From positions 1,676,501-1,740,500 of the forward strand of contig JAPYXD010000684.1 in NCBI GenBank assembly GCA_030998225.1: DNA of 64,000 nucleotides, written 5' to 3'. Each line of letters begins with the position of its first letter. Position 1 is the stretch's first letter. The position numbers and the translations under genes are program-made. Shown here piece after piece: positions 21,801-32,701 of this stretch. The DNA comes from Diplolepis rosae (Eukaryota > Arthropoda > Insecta > Hymenoptera > Diplolepididae). The notes beneath the pieces were generated by a model. That model was not told where the DNA came from. It saw only the letters and a list, made by a program, of their open reading frames with translations, and made no database searches.

Positions 21801-24504
21801 CAGCTGAGAGGCAAACCTTGTCCTAACTGAAATTGAGATATTCCCTGATTTCTCTGCTCTCCTGCAGAAAATGGTTGATTCATTGGAGGAGAAGGAAGGA
21901 CTGATGATTGAGTTTGAACCTGCGATTGAGACTGAATCTGCAATTGAGGCTGGATCTGTATCTGAGGTTGTATTTGCGGCTGAGGCGTTTGATTTTTTAC
22001 CTTCTGCTGATTCTGAGCCTGAGCAGGCATTAATGGTGAACGATTTTGTACCGTGATGGAGACATTTTGAGTTGAGCAAGTAGGTTGGGAAGCTTTGTTT
22101 CCAACGATGGTCATTGGTGGAGTTGCTACTAGTTTCGATTTCTTTAAATCTTCCTCTTCTGTAATTACTGGAGAGACATTTTTGAAGGTCACTTGCTTTT
22201 GTTCTGTCTCCGCTCGTCGCATTATAGCCTGCATCGCGACATTCTGTCTCGGTTTTCGGATCGAAGGGGTTGACAGCGATTCTATGATAGTGATGTCTGT
22301 ATTATTTACTACAGTATCACGGCTTCTTTCGAGAGAACCCTGAGGTTTTAAGATTCCAACTCTTTTTTCAACTGCAAAATAAATTAAATTTGAACATCAG
22401 TGATTTCAAATTTTAATAAAAAATCTTTTCAATATAGAAAAACTCAAACAGAATAATATCACTTACGTAAAATCTCAGGAGGATCCATTTCTGATGATCC
22501 TTTACTGCTAGCAGACTCTGAGGGAACTGGACTATTTGCAATTACCGGCTGCTTTTCTTTATTCAAACTCAGTTCTTCTAGCTCTCGCATTAATTCATTA
22601 CTTGGCCCAACTCCCTCGCTCATAGAAGTAAATTTCTGGTCATCCAATTTTTCACCCTCAACAGTAATCAAGACTGTGCCATTGATTTGATATTGAGCAA
22701 TTTGACGACCTGATTGTAAAATTCGAATAGCTCGTAATTTATTCAAAGACACGGAATCACCTTCCAGGTCTGTGTTAGTGAATCTAAGCGGTTCGAAACT
22801 TTTTTCGAGTGGTAAAAAACCTTGAAGATCGCGATCTTCCGGCAGTGGTACTTTAGCAACTATGAACCAAATGATAAATTAATATAAATTAATAAAAAAA
22901 TGAATAGCACGTTTTTGAAGACTATGGAACTTACACTGATCGTATTTAAAGTCTGATACGCAGGTTTGCAAACCGTTCAGTAAAACACAGAGACTTGGCC
23001 ATATTTGAAGCCTGGAAGTAAATGCTGCTTCCTCCAATACTGTCGGTTTTAAACGAATCCATTCAAGGCACAGTTTTACTGTGAAAAATGAAAACTCATA
23101 ATTCATAAAATCGGAAAAACGAATTAAATCTGTTTTTGTATATGATTAAATTTGCTCTAGTCCTATAATAGTGATTATATTGAATTATAAAAAATACTCA
23201 CTAGTTGGTAAAGCAAAATAATCAAGAATAGCATTTTTAATCGTGTAGACAGGTAGGAGTAAAGCGGATAGACTGCCAGCAATAAGGTCCAAAATACAGT
23301 CTCTTGCAAATTTTTCATCCGAACCCAGCTGATTGACGCTTAATAAATCCGTACTTTCAATCAAAGTTCCAGCCGCTTGCTCTAAGGCATATAAATTAAT
23401 AACCAGCATTTGTACAAGTCTCCACGAGCTGAAGCTTTCAGTTGCGATCAGAGCAGTCAGAGTTTCTGTTAACAATGTAGAGTACTTTGTAGCCAAAGTT
23501 AAACTCCCCAAATTATGAAGTACCGCGTGAAGTTTCAGAAATACAATTAGATATTCTTGAGATGTAAGTTTGGTCTTTTCCTCAATGTTGAACGAATTGT
23601 CATTTAGAGCAGAGGACAGGGTTTTTGCCAGATTCGTTATTGCCACTGGAAAAGGGTGCTTAACGGCGATGGAACGGGCGTAGTGGAAGACAGTACTTAA
23701 TTTATCTCCTCGTGAAGCTTCGAGAAGAGCTAATTGATTATAAGGCTGGCCACTTGATGGAGACAACGACACTGCATGTCTGTAAAACAGTTCCGCTTGC
23801 TTATTTTGAGTCCTGTAGCGGGCGATATCCCCTAAATGGACGAGACAGTATTGGCAAGCATAAAAACAAGAGGACTTGTGAGGTGCTGAAAGCTTCTCGA
23901 CAGCTTTCCAAGGTGAAGTGCAGCCGTAAACATAACCTTTCCTGAAATAATTTAAAAGGAAATATTGCGTAGAATACTTAGTAATTGTTTCAAAATAATA
24001 AAGAATTGTTGAGGATTAATAGATTTGACTTTTTACCTTCTGAATGGCAAGTCGAGATCGAAAGCGGTGCATATTTCTTGAAGTAAAGTCAAATAAAAAC
24101 CGCTGGCAGCTTCGAGGCACCAACTAAGCATAGCTTGAGACTCTCCTCGTTTTGGATTTTTTCGATCTTTTGCCTGTGATTGCAGCATTGCTATGTAATT
24201 CTTAAATCCAAGATTCCAAAGTTCTTGCTCCACCTTACGATCAAGAGCATATTCGAGGTCGAGAATAAGAACTTGCTGATAAATTTTTTGCAGCTGTTGT
24301 TGGCACAGCCAAGCGTCATTGTCGTTTAGAAGGTCTTTACATCGTTGAACTTTATCCTTTAATGGTTCAGCTTTCCTAAAGATAAAAAAAATTTTTGAAA
24401 TTTATTCACCAAATTCTTCAGTATTACTCAACCATAGAAAGATAAATAAATGTAATAACAGCATGAACTCACTTTAGGGCCTGCACAGCTGCTTTTAGGC
24501 CCAT
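18816..24504 (-). CDS. SMG7: SMG7, nonsense-mediated mRNA decay factor
   Basis: Seven minus-strand exons are in phase: 24504-24473, 24375-24037, 23941-23202, 23078-22935, 22859-22467, 22371-20759 and 19031-18816, giving 1158 aa. SMG7 binds phosphorylated UPF1 and recruits mRNA decay. The N-terminal 14-3-3-like/TPR domain carries VEQELWNLGFKN (the phosphoserine-contact Lys is about residue 69), HLGDIARYR (about 159-167), PSSGQPYNQLA and ARSIAVKHPFP. The EST1 helical region continues through exon 5. Residues about 600-800 are rich in Gln/Asn with QNIQNLTQ-like repeats. The last exon has the conserved tail motifs TYSLFSGNTW and GPGPSPLERLLEQQ. The start MGLKAAVQALKKAEPLKDK aligns with the family N terminus. 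Intron 6 carries several hairpin elements. The upstream 5' leader is probably spliced (donor-like GTGAGT near 25096). Confidence 0.95.
19125..19390. other. GC-rich block inside SMG7 intron 6
   Basis: About 265 bases are clearly richer in GC than the surrounding intron, with short self-complementary pieces (GCCGAAAGGC, GCCCGTGAAG). Neither strand keeps an open frame with splice signals on both sides. I recognise no rRNA, tRNA or transposon family. It may be old inserted DNA. Confidence 0.35.
19480..19640. repeat. Imperfect hairpin in SMG7 intron 6
   Basis: The arm at about 19485-19545 (GTCGGTGTCGTTTTCTG) pairs with about 19575-19638 (GCAAAACGACACCAAC), with mismatches, around a short loop. 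It fits a MITE or a structured transcript. Non-coding. Confidence 0.6.
20210..20358. repeat. Strong hairpin in SMG7 intron 6
   Basis: The arm at about 20210-20272 pairs with about 20295-20358. Shared words are CTTTTCGCCCTTAT at the base and CTCAAATTAATTTTTCATAGC near the loop, with few mismatches and a loop of about 22 bases. It is a small palindromic element, possibly a miRNA-like precursor if transcribed. Confidence 0.7.
20388..20725. mobile_element. TIR MITE in SMG7 intron 6
   Basis: The inverted ends (GGCCGTGGACCAACCGGACC against GGTGATGGATCAACCCGACC) continue inward for about 125 bases per arm, including GAGATACCGGGTTGAAAATT-like sequence. TTAA stands at both borders, either as a target duplication or as part of the TIR. 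A relative with the same ends lies in NUBPL intron 3. Confidence 0.7.
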
Positions 24505-25636
24505 ATTCTGCGAAACCCGCCCTCGTGATTTTCGCAACTTACCTACCAAAGCAATAAAATATTTTAATGAAGAAATCAACAGAAACTTATTATTACAAAA
24601 TTATGTTTTGTTCATCAAGACAAATCGATTAAATAACCACACAATTATTTTACCAAGCCCTTGACCTTGAATTCAGAACACTTCTTTAAACTTTTCAAAT
24701 CTAATATAAAAAATAAAAAAAATACATTAATGATAAATCCTTTCCTCAAAAATTAGTGCTTTGTAATTTTACTTCTAAAAGAATGTTAATACATAACGCC
24801 CACAAAGTCAAAACAAGAACGCCGTACGTATATGATGGCTAAAAATTAGATACATCAAATGAAAATGAATGAAGATCGAGAATATTCAAAAGTTAAATGA
24901 AAAATCTAGCCATCTAAAAATCTAAGATATGAAAGTGTTAAAAATCAAGAGGAATTTCGCCGAAATAGGTTAGGACCGACAAATTATTATCGTGAGCGGC
25001 ATAGACTCGATTTTTCTCTTGAAAACATTACCTTCAATATAAATAATAATAATCAGAGTTTCAGAGCAGGTAATAAACTTAATTGAAAAACTCACTGTCA
25101 CATATTTACGGCTGATATAAACATTATAAAACACTGACGATGGATCACTACGCGACAGAGTTGGACAGAATGTAGACAAGACTATGGCAGACGATGGACA
25201 AGACGATTTGCGACGATAACTGATTTCAGCTATGGCCAGCTATGGCTGTAACTGTAACGTAACGAGCACGAGTCCGCGAGTGCGAACGGCGAACGTGGAA
25301 CGAAGCGAAAAGTGCGTCGCTCTCCTGGCAGTCCTGGCCGTTGTTAATCAAATTTTTATTGTGTTTTCTAATATATTTCTTTACAAAACGGATATTCAAA
25401 ATAGCCTCTGTTTTATCTGTGAAGTTTCTCAATTTTAAAGTTTATTCATTTTATAAAATATTATCCTGAAATATTAAAATACTACAATTTTTAATTATTG
25501 CCTAAATTATACTCTATACTGATGCTCAAAAATTTTGAGGTTATATCCATACTTTTTTTTCTAACAAGTTTCTATCGTAAACATGTCACAAACAAAAATA
25601 TCAGTTTTGTTGAAACGGTCAATGATCTTCGACTGC
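24505..25636. promoter_or_regulatory. Divergent SMG7/NUBPL promoter region
   Basis: About 1.1 kb separates the two start codons on opposite strands. A locally GC-richer patch (about 25220-25345, with several CG dinucleotides) is the best promoter candidate. The minus strand has a donor-like GTGAGT near 25096 and an acceptor-like CGCAG just before the SMG7 ATG, which suggests a spliced 5' leader. No TATA box is convincing. Open frames here are short and unsupported. Confidence 0.45.
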
Positions 25637-27640
25637 ATGTCAAGTACCTTCAGAAACGTGAGTTTATTCCGATTCTTTTAGTTGTTCAATGATTTATCTA
25701 TTTTACTATTACTAATAGCTACAGATTCAAATTTATGCAAAGGGATGTATAATTTATCCCGAGTGTCTCATTTTGTTTTTTAATGGTATTTTTTTTATTT
25801 ATTAGGAGGATTTGGTTATAACTTTTTTTATGTTCTGTTGGATTGTTACGAATTGCCATCTCACCACTGTCAATTTACTTTCGTGGCAAAACAAGATTTA
25901 CGAAAGTTCTTCGTGAATCTTATACTCATTCTATATGCCTACAATACATTTTTACTTTTCTCTTTACTTACTGGAATTAAAAGAATTTGTATTTATAACA
26001 TAGAATATTTTTTATGGTTAGTTTTGTACCGTAAAATCGAGTAAGACGACTCAAGAAGACCTTGAAAATCGTCGCAGAGAAGTACTGGCTCGAGGCCTTC
26101 CAAAGAAAAAGTCAATTGAAGGTGTAAAGCAGATTTTAATTGTTGCTTCTGGAAAAGGAGGGGTTGGAAAGTCAACGACTTCTGTAAATTTAGCAGTAGC
26201 TTTAAAAATTAACGAACCAAATAAGTCAGTCGGATTATTAGATGCAGATGTTTTTGGCCCGTCTATTCCCTTAATGATGGATTTAGACAATTCTCCAGAA
26301 TTAAATGAAAAAAACATGATGAAACCTCTCGTCAATTATGGCGTTAAGTGGTAATTTTCATTTGACTACTGAGACAAAATTCATTTATCAACATTATTTT
26401 AACATTATTTAACTAGAATTTCAGAAAAAAATTCCTCAAATTCAGAACATAATATCAAAGAATTAAATTTCCAGAATTCAAAATAAAGATTTAAGAAATA
26501 AAACAGATTCAAGATCTTTATGTAACATTAGAAGTAAGTTTTCAAATCAATTTGAACTTAAATTTGTGAAATTCATGACTTATTTTTAAAAATCTTGAGT
26601 TACATCTTGTTTGATTTCTACTTTTGAATGATGTTAAAACATTTTATTTTATTCACAGTATGTCGATGGGATTTTTGGTAAATAAAAAATCTCCTATAGT
26701 TTGGCGAGGACTCATGGTGATGAGTGCTTTAGAGAAATTAATTCGACAAGTGGCTTGGGATCCTTTAGATTATCTAGTAGTTGACACGCCACCAGGTACA
26801 GGAGACACTCACTTGTCCCTGGTTCAAAATGTTCCTATAGATGGTGTTTTACTAGTTACAACACCGCAGAAAGCTGCTGTTGATGTAACCAGAAGAGGGG
26901 CTCTAATGTATCAAAAATTAAATGTCCCTCTTATTGGAATAGTCGAGAATATGAGTAGTATCATTTGCCCAAAGTGTAGCCATGAAGTCTCTCTCTTTAA
27001 AGATGGATCTTTAAATCTCGCTTGGGAACTGGGTATTTATTTTAATGCGAAATATAAATGAATCTACGTTTGAGGCCATGGATCAACTGGACCACGTGAC
27101 TAAAACATGTTAATTCATTCCTGTAAGATAATGTTTATAGTTTAAGAAATATCGTTCGCATAATTTAGGAAATATAATAGAAGACAATATGGAACGTATG
27201 TTAATTTCGTTTTTTTAAGAATTTGTTAGAGTAAAAAAAGCCGAGAATTATCAGCAATTACAGTTATCTGTGAATATTTTACTGAAATGAAGTTAACTGA
27301 CTTTTTTTACTGTCTTCTATTATATTTTCAAACTGTTTAGAAATATACTCTGTAAACTTGAAAAGTTATCTTATGGTAATTTTTACACAAAGTTAGTCAC
27401 ATGGTTCAGTCAATCTATGGCCTTCAAAAAAGATACTATACTGATTAATTTCTAATTTGTACAATCGTAGGTATAAACATCTTGTGCAATATTCCGATCG
27501 ATGATAACATCGCTAAGGGCTGCGATACTGGAAAACCAATCTTAATTTCAAATCCAAAATCTCGACAAGGAGAAAATTACATAAAATTAGCTAAGGACAT
27601 TTCTGAATTTTTGCAAATGCAGCGAGTCAGTGCCACGTGA
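25637..27640 (+). CDS. NUBPL: NUBPL/Ind1, mitochondrial Fe-S P-loop ATPase
   Basis: Four exons are in phase: 25637-25657, 26022-26350, 26659-27032 and 27471-27640, giving 297 aa (the human protein is about 319 aa). The protein delivers Fe-S clusters to respiratory complex I. The N terminus MSSTFRNFCTVKSSKTT is basic, Ser/Thr-rich and free of acidic residues, as expected for a mitochondrial presequence. RGLPKKKSIEGVKQ leads to the deviant Walker A GKGGVGKST (50-58), then LLDADVFGPS, CMSMGFLV, Walker B DYLVVDTPPGTGD (about 154-166) and the cluster-binding CPKC (220-223). The seven-codon first exon is chosen because its phase and strong donor (AAC/GTGAGT) fit. An upstream open frame at 25498-25692 in another frame is less likely. 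Introns are short, and intron 3 carries a MITE. Confidence 0.92.
27066..27432. mobile_element. TIR MITE in NUBPL intron 3
   Basis: The left end GGCCATGGATCAACTGGACC and right end (reverse complement GGCCATAGATTGACTGAACC) share the termini of the SMG7 intron element at 20388-20725. Inner arms around GAAGACAATATGG and TACTGTCTTCTATTA also pair. No coding capacity. Confidence 0.65.
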
Positions 27641-27819
27641 AAAAAAAATTTTATCTGCACTTGAAAATGAATTTTTATGTAAGAAATATTCAAACCCAAA
27701 GCGTGAAGGTGAACAAGCATTTTTTATGCTACGTTAAAGCAATATTTTGACTTACAGTATTTTTATATTTATTCTTCGAATATTCATCTTCATATCTGGA
27801 GAAAAATATTTAAATCAAA

Positions 27820-27825
27820 AATAAA
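27820..27825 (+). terminator. Candidate poly(A) signal, NUBPL
   Basis: AATAAA lies 180 bases after the TGA at 27638-27640 and is followed by T-rich sequence. Confidence 0.5.
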
Positions 27826-28185
27826 ACTTGTTTGTGAATAGTTCAATTTTATTTGGAGTAATAAATTATTTATGAAGCTAAAAAACTATTGGCTTTTGAT
27901 ATTAATTTCGTTCTATCTGATACATTTTTTAAAAATATTTTTATAGAATCTAAAATAATAATTACCTTAGACTTCTGTTATAAATTTACTTAAACAATCT
28001 GCAAAGTGAAAAAAAGAGGAAAAATGTCCTCGTCTTGTGTAGATGTGAGTGACTGCTCTTGCACAATTTAACATGTGTTATGCTTCTCTATTTAGATGTA
28101 AAGTGTCAGCCGAACCGACTGAAAAAGTAGGGATAAGGTAATAGTGACTCATGCTAAAAGTTGTATTCATTCTCAGTTCTCAGTA

Positions 28186-31100
28186 ATGATATTGCGCTTA
28201 GCATTGAAAGGATTGCGTCTGCCAACTCCAAACAGCAGAAAATCAAGTGAGCGGAAATCTCTTGTATGATTCACTTTCCCCTACAATTGAAAAATTATAT
28301 TTAATATTTTGAAATTATAGAATTTAAAAAATATCAAACAATCACTTTTCAATAGATATTCTATTAAATGAGAATTTTACTTACTTAAGGATTTCCACTC
28401 AGCAATCTTTCCTTCCAGATTCGGCCATGAACAAAAATATCACGAGTATTCACTCAAGTGAAAACGCAAAAATTTATGACATACCAATGAGTGCATTAAT
28501 TAGGCCATTCCCACCTGAAGTTAATGACAAAAAAGTTAAAAGTTTAATGAGGAGTTTAGAAGATCCAGAGGCTGAAACTTTAGTACCTCCTGTTGATGTT
28601 TTATGGATTAAAGGAAGTGAAGGTAAAATAATTAAAAATATATAATAATTAATTTAGACTGGAAACTTAACCTCGCATGGAATTTTCCTGTCCGTTCGAA
28701 TTAGCTCTTGACGTACTTCGAAAATTGTGTATCGAAAATTGAATTTGCAATCTTACCACTTTATAGAAAATTTCGTGACAAATCGGAATAGAGCTAGACA
28801 ATTTTCAATCGCTTAATTCTCTAAGTATAACTGATTATTGGTTGTTTTAAAGTTTTAAAATAGTATAGCTTTTTTTATTTTAGTCCGATAAAAAAGAAAA
28901 TGCCATCGGGATGATTTGTAGATCTTTTTGAGCACTATAAGGAGCTAATATTGAAAATTTAGAAAATATTTAGAAAGTTATTACTCTTCAATTGTGAGTG
29001 TTCATTTCCGCTCGAACCAAAAAACTGTACATCCCCTTATTTTATCTGGCACCTCATAATCTCATATGAGTTTCAGCGCACAATTCCTTCATGAGGAAAA
29101 CCTAAAGTTTGTATATATAGGTGGTCTCAATAACGCGAGTGCAACGTACCAAATTATCACAACGCTACAAAGTATGCTGCGAGGCATCTCGTATCCGCAG
29201 CTGATGTTTAATGTATCGTTTATACATCATATTACACAAGGAATGCGCTAGACCAGTTCTTTTATATATATATATATATATATATAAAGGCCTAACATCG
29301 TAGGAACCAAAGTTTCTGGCAGAAAAAACTTGGATATAGTATATTACGACCCTAGGCCAGAAAGTTTGATTTCCTGGCGTATGTGTTATCAATGCCGAGG
29401 CGAAGCCGAGGCATTTACATCACATACGCCAGGGCATCAAACATTCTGGCCGTGGGTTGTATACTATTTTTCTTGATCTCCAGCCGAAAGTACGCCCAAA
29501 ACCGAAACAATATTAATATTGATTTTTCGTGCAATTGCATGAAGCAGTGTGTCCAGATTTGACACGCGAACGTTACGCACACAACGCACACAGCAGTACG
29601 TAGGTGAGAATGGTTGCGTGCGCAGCGTAGTGTGTCTGCTGTTCGCAGTGGTTCTCTGAGTTTTCTCTGGCTAAAGGTTCCTTGTACCTACAGCTGATAT
29701 TGCGTGCGCGAGGAATCACATGTACGCACTGTTAGCTACAGTTGTGTAAGTTAGATTGCTATATGAAACTCAACAGTGTGTAGGAGCACTGCTTACAAAA
29801 TACAAATCGACAGCTTGCTCGGTTTTTATGTTTCTTTCGACTCTGCTGGATTCCGTGCAAAAGAGGCGCGAAAGAGTTGCCGAATTCGAAATGACGGAAG
29901 ATATAATTTGAAAACTTAACCCTAAAATCAAAATTTTATAATGTGTAAAATCTTTTACATGATAGTTTTAATAAACAAGTGTTAATTAAGGGGTTCAATA
30001 TTTAAGCAATTTAATAATTTATATTCTAATTCACATACGAAATTACAATTACTAAACAATTTTTTTGTATGAACTTGATTCGACAAACCTTTACTATGGA
30101 GTAAAATACTTTAAATACCATATTTTGAAATACATAACATCTTTTACGTGACAGTTTCAATATATAAGTGTAAACAAAAGGTTTCTTTTCTTTTTTGATG
30201 AATAAATTATATTTACATTTTCATACGAAATGACTCATTGTGATTCTTTGTTATTAAGTAAACGTGACCAATATTATAAAAATAAAATACTTTAAAAAAG
30301 TTTTAGAATACTTAAAAATTTGTATATGACAATTTTAATGTATAAATGTAAATGAATGGTTTGATTATTGAAAAAAGCCAATTAATTATATCTGAATTCG
30401 CATGCGAAACTACAAATTGAGATTTCTTTGGTATGAAGATAATTCGACAAACTTTAATAGTAAACTAAAATACTTTAAATAATTTTTTTGGAATACGTAA
30501 GATCTTTTAAAAGATAATTTTAGTATATGCACTGCCATCAGAAATTACAGGTTCACTTGTACTTTTATCTACTATTAAAGCATCTTCATTTTTATAATAA
30601 CACGTGATGTAAAAGATTTTAACTATTCCACAAATTTTTAATGATATTTTATTCCAAATAAATATTTTCCACTTCATATCAGAGTAATCTCAACATTTAA
30701 TTTAGTATTCAAATTTAAATATAATATATTTGATATTTAAAGAATCAAACTATTTGTTCACACTTCGATAGTCTCTAAATCATTTATATCCAAATACAAT
30801 ATAATTTCAATATTTAAAGAATTTGAAAATCTTTCTGTGGAAAAAATGACGCTTTCGACTGCGCTGGGATTTGAGCCCAGGTCTTTCGATGTCAGACCTG
30901 GGCTCAAATCCCAGCGCAGTCGAAAGCGTCATTTTTTCCACAGAAAGATTTTCAAATTGTTTAAATATTGAATTTATTTGCATTATTTGCGATATAAAAG
31001 TTTGAAATTGTCTACGAGGACACCTGTCGACAAAGTATCCTATCTGATACACGACTAGTGATCCTCCGATAATGTAGGCAGTGACAAAAAATTTCAAACT

Positions 31101-32596
31101 CAACTAATTAATTTGAAATCATTTACAGCCGCAAGGCTGAGCCACTAGGCGATATAAGGAGATCTTCCTGTGGAGAAAGAGATGTCGGACGCCTGTGTAG
31201 CTCAGTGGTTAGAGCAATCGACCGGCAATCGAAAGACCTGGGCTCGAATCCCAGCGCAGTCGAAGGCGTCATTTTTTCCACAGAAAGATTTTCAAATTCT
31301 TTAAATATTGAATTTATTTGCATTATTTGCGATATAAAAGTTTGAAATTGTCTACGAGGACACCTGTCGACAAAGTATCGTATCTGATACACGACTAGTG
31401 ATCCTCCGATAATGTAGGCAGTGACAAAAAATTTCAAACTCAACTAATTAATTTGAAACAATATAATTTATTTTTGAATAATCAAATATTTTATTTACAT
31501 TTATTTGATGAAATTTTCATGTAAAAGGTTTTAAGTATTCTAAAAACTTTTTTGAGGTACTTTATTCTAAAGGAAATTTTTTGAAATTTATTTCTTACTA
31601 GACAAATTTCAAAGTTAAATTTCTTATGCTAAATTAAACATGTTTTTCAATTTTTTAAATAATCAAATCTCTTATTCACACTTGTATACTAGAATTTTCT
31701 AAAAATAATTTTAGTTAATTAAGAAATTTTGTTCCCAAATATTTGATTATTAAATTTGTAAAATTTATTTTATATTATAAAACTCTTCAGATGCAATTTC
31801 ATATGAACTTTCAGCAGATATTGCGTGCGCGAGGATTCACACATACGCACTGACATTTACATAATCTGTACAATTTTCAATATACTATATTACAACTTTT
31901 TTCAGGAATCAGACAACATTTTCGACTTTTAACCAGGTTTTTGTGATTTCGCCCCACTGTACGTTGAGATTATTTGGTACGCAGCACCTGCGCTCTAAGA
32001 CCTTCTGTAACTCAACCAATAGTTTTCATCTCATTTTCGAATTAAGATCATCTTCAAAAGAATAAATTAAGCTTTTTTTCATCTGATTTAAAAAAATATA
32101 AAAAATGTCGCATTTGATAACAGCTCGTTTTATTAAGTGCCCACCCTTTACAGGATTTGAGGTCCTGTAATTTGAAATTTTAAATAGAAGGTCTACTGAT
32201 AATATAAAACAAGTTTAGGCGGTTATGCTGGATAAATCTCACTCCTTAAACAACAGAAAGAAAATCATAAGCTACAAATTCGCAATGAAAATTAGATCGA
32301 ATTTCAATCAATACCCAGAGTTAACTCGAACGACCAAGAGAGTTCTATACTATGTCTTAAGATCCAGCAGCTCAATTCATATCTACTTTTAAATTTAGTA
32401 TTAAATTTAAATCAACTTTTGCACAACTATCGCAATAAATTTACCAGGAGGAGATTACTATTATTCATTCGGAGGCTGCCATCGGTACACTGCGCACCAG
32501 CGACTTGGGAGACCAACAATTAGAGCAAAACTAATAAAATCCACTGTCACAGATTTACGAAGTTATTTAGGAAATTCAACACCAGATCTTAAGTAA
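28186..32596 (+). CDS. SRXN1: Sulfiredoxin, probably mitochondrial
   Basis: Three exons are in phase: 28186-28246, 28419-28622 and 32448-32596, giving 137 aa. Sulfiredoxin uses ATP to repair over-oxidised (sulfinic) peroxiredoxins. Visible family signatures are SIHSS at the domain start, [33 protein letters not shown] and the active site FGGCHR with catalytic C99. The C terminus ends STPDLK, as in animal homologues. Exon 1 ([19 protein letters not shown]) has no acidic residue and alternating Arg/Lys and hydrophobics, so it looks like a mitochondrial presequence. An internal ATG at 28427 could give a cytosolic form. Intron 2 is 3.8 kb and filled with repeats, including a dimeric SINE. A poly(A) signal lies at 32636. 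Confidence 0.93.
29263..29286. repeat. (TA)n microsatellite
   Basis: Twelve TA units in sulfiredoxin intron 2. Confidence 0.95.
29338..29465. repeat. Near-perfect hairpin with GCCGAGGC core
   Basis: The arm GGCCAGAAAGTTTGATTTCC... pairs with ...GGCATCAAACATTCTGGCC around a centre AATGCCGAGGC-GAA-GCCGAGGCATT near 29402. Arms are about 60 bases with few mismatches. It lies in sulfiredoxin intron 2. It is probably a small palindromic element, since it has no gene-like features. Confidence 0.75.
29546..31865. mobile_element. Repeat family A, copy 2 (inverted)
   Basis: This is the reverse complement of 869-2445 plus 5857-5934, located in sulfiredoxin intron 2. It lacks the hAT-like element of copy 1 (empty site near 29610) and instead contains a 652-bp SINE dimer at 30806-31457. 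Its left end starts CAGTGTGTCCAG and its right end stops near CACTGACATTTA. It is non-coding. Confidence 0.75.
30806..31457 (+). mobile_element. Dimeric, partly inverted tRNA-derived SINE
   Basis: The 10-bp duplication ACAATATAAT flanks it (30796-30805 and 31458-31467), and copy 1 of the host repeat near 1250-1262 has the single empty site. The tRNA-like part at 31191-31268 has an A box (TAGCTCAGTGG) and B box (GGCTCGAATCC). The first part is a head-to-head inverted copy of the tRNA 3' half (30830-30895 against 30896-30960), followed by a second unit. The two open frames of about 100 codons here are the same SINE read twice, not genes. Confidence 0.85.
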
Positions 32597-32635
32597 CGAA
32601 ATATTACCATAAAATAAGTTTGATTTCAAAACTTT

Positions 32636-32641
32636 AATAAA
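32636..32641 (+). terminator. Candidate poly(A) signal, sulfiredoxin
   Basis: AATAAA lies 40 bases after the TAA at 32594-32596. Confidence 0.5.
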
Positions 32642-32701
32642 TTGTGCAAATTTTATTACAAATATATATACTTGAAGTGATAATAAGTCATCAGATTATA
32701 A

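Noticed and set aside
25838..26044. 68-codon frame just before NUBPL exon 2 as the NUBPL start
   Set aside because: It reads in the wrong frame for the conserved NUBPL sequence and stops at the exon start.
31191..31268. Possible tRNA gene (A and B boxes, T arm)
   Set aside because: It is embedded in a repeated SINE with a target duplication, and the acceptor stem does not pair as in a functional tRNA.
30807..31443. Two similar ~100-codon minus-strand frames
   Set aside because: They are the same SINE unit read twice, with no family signature.
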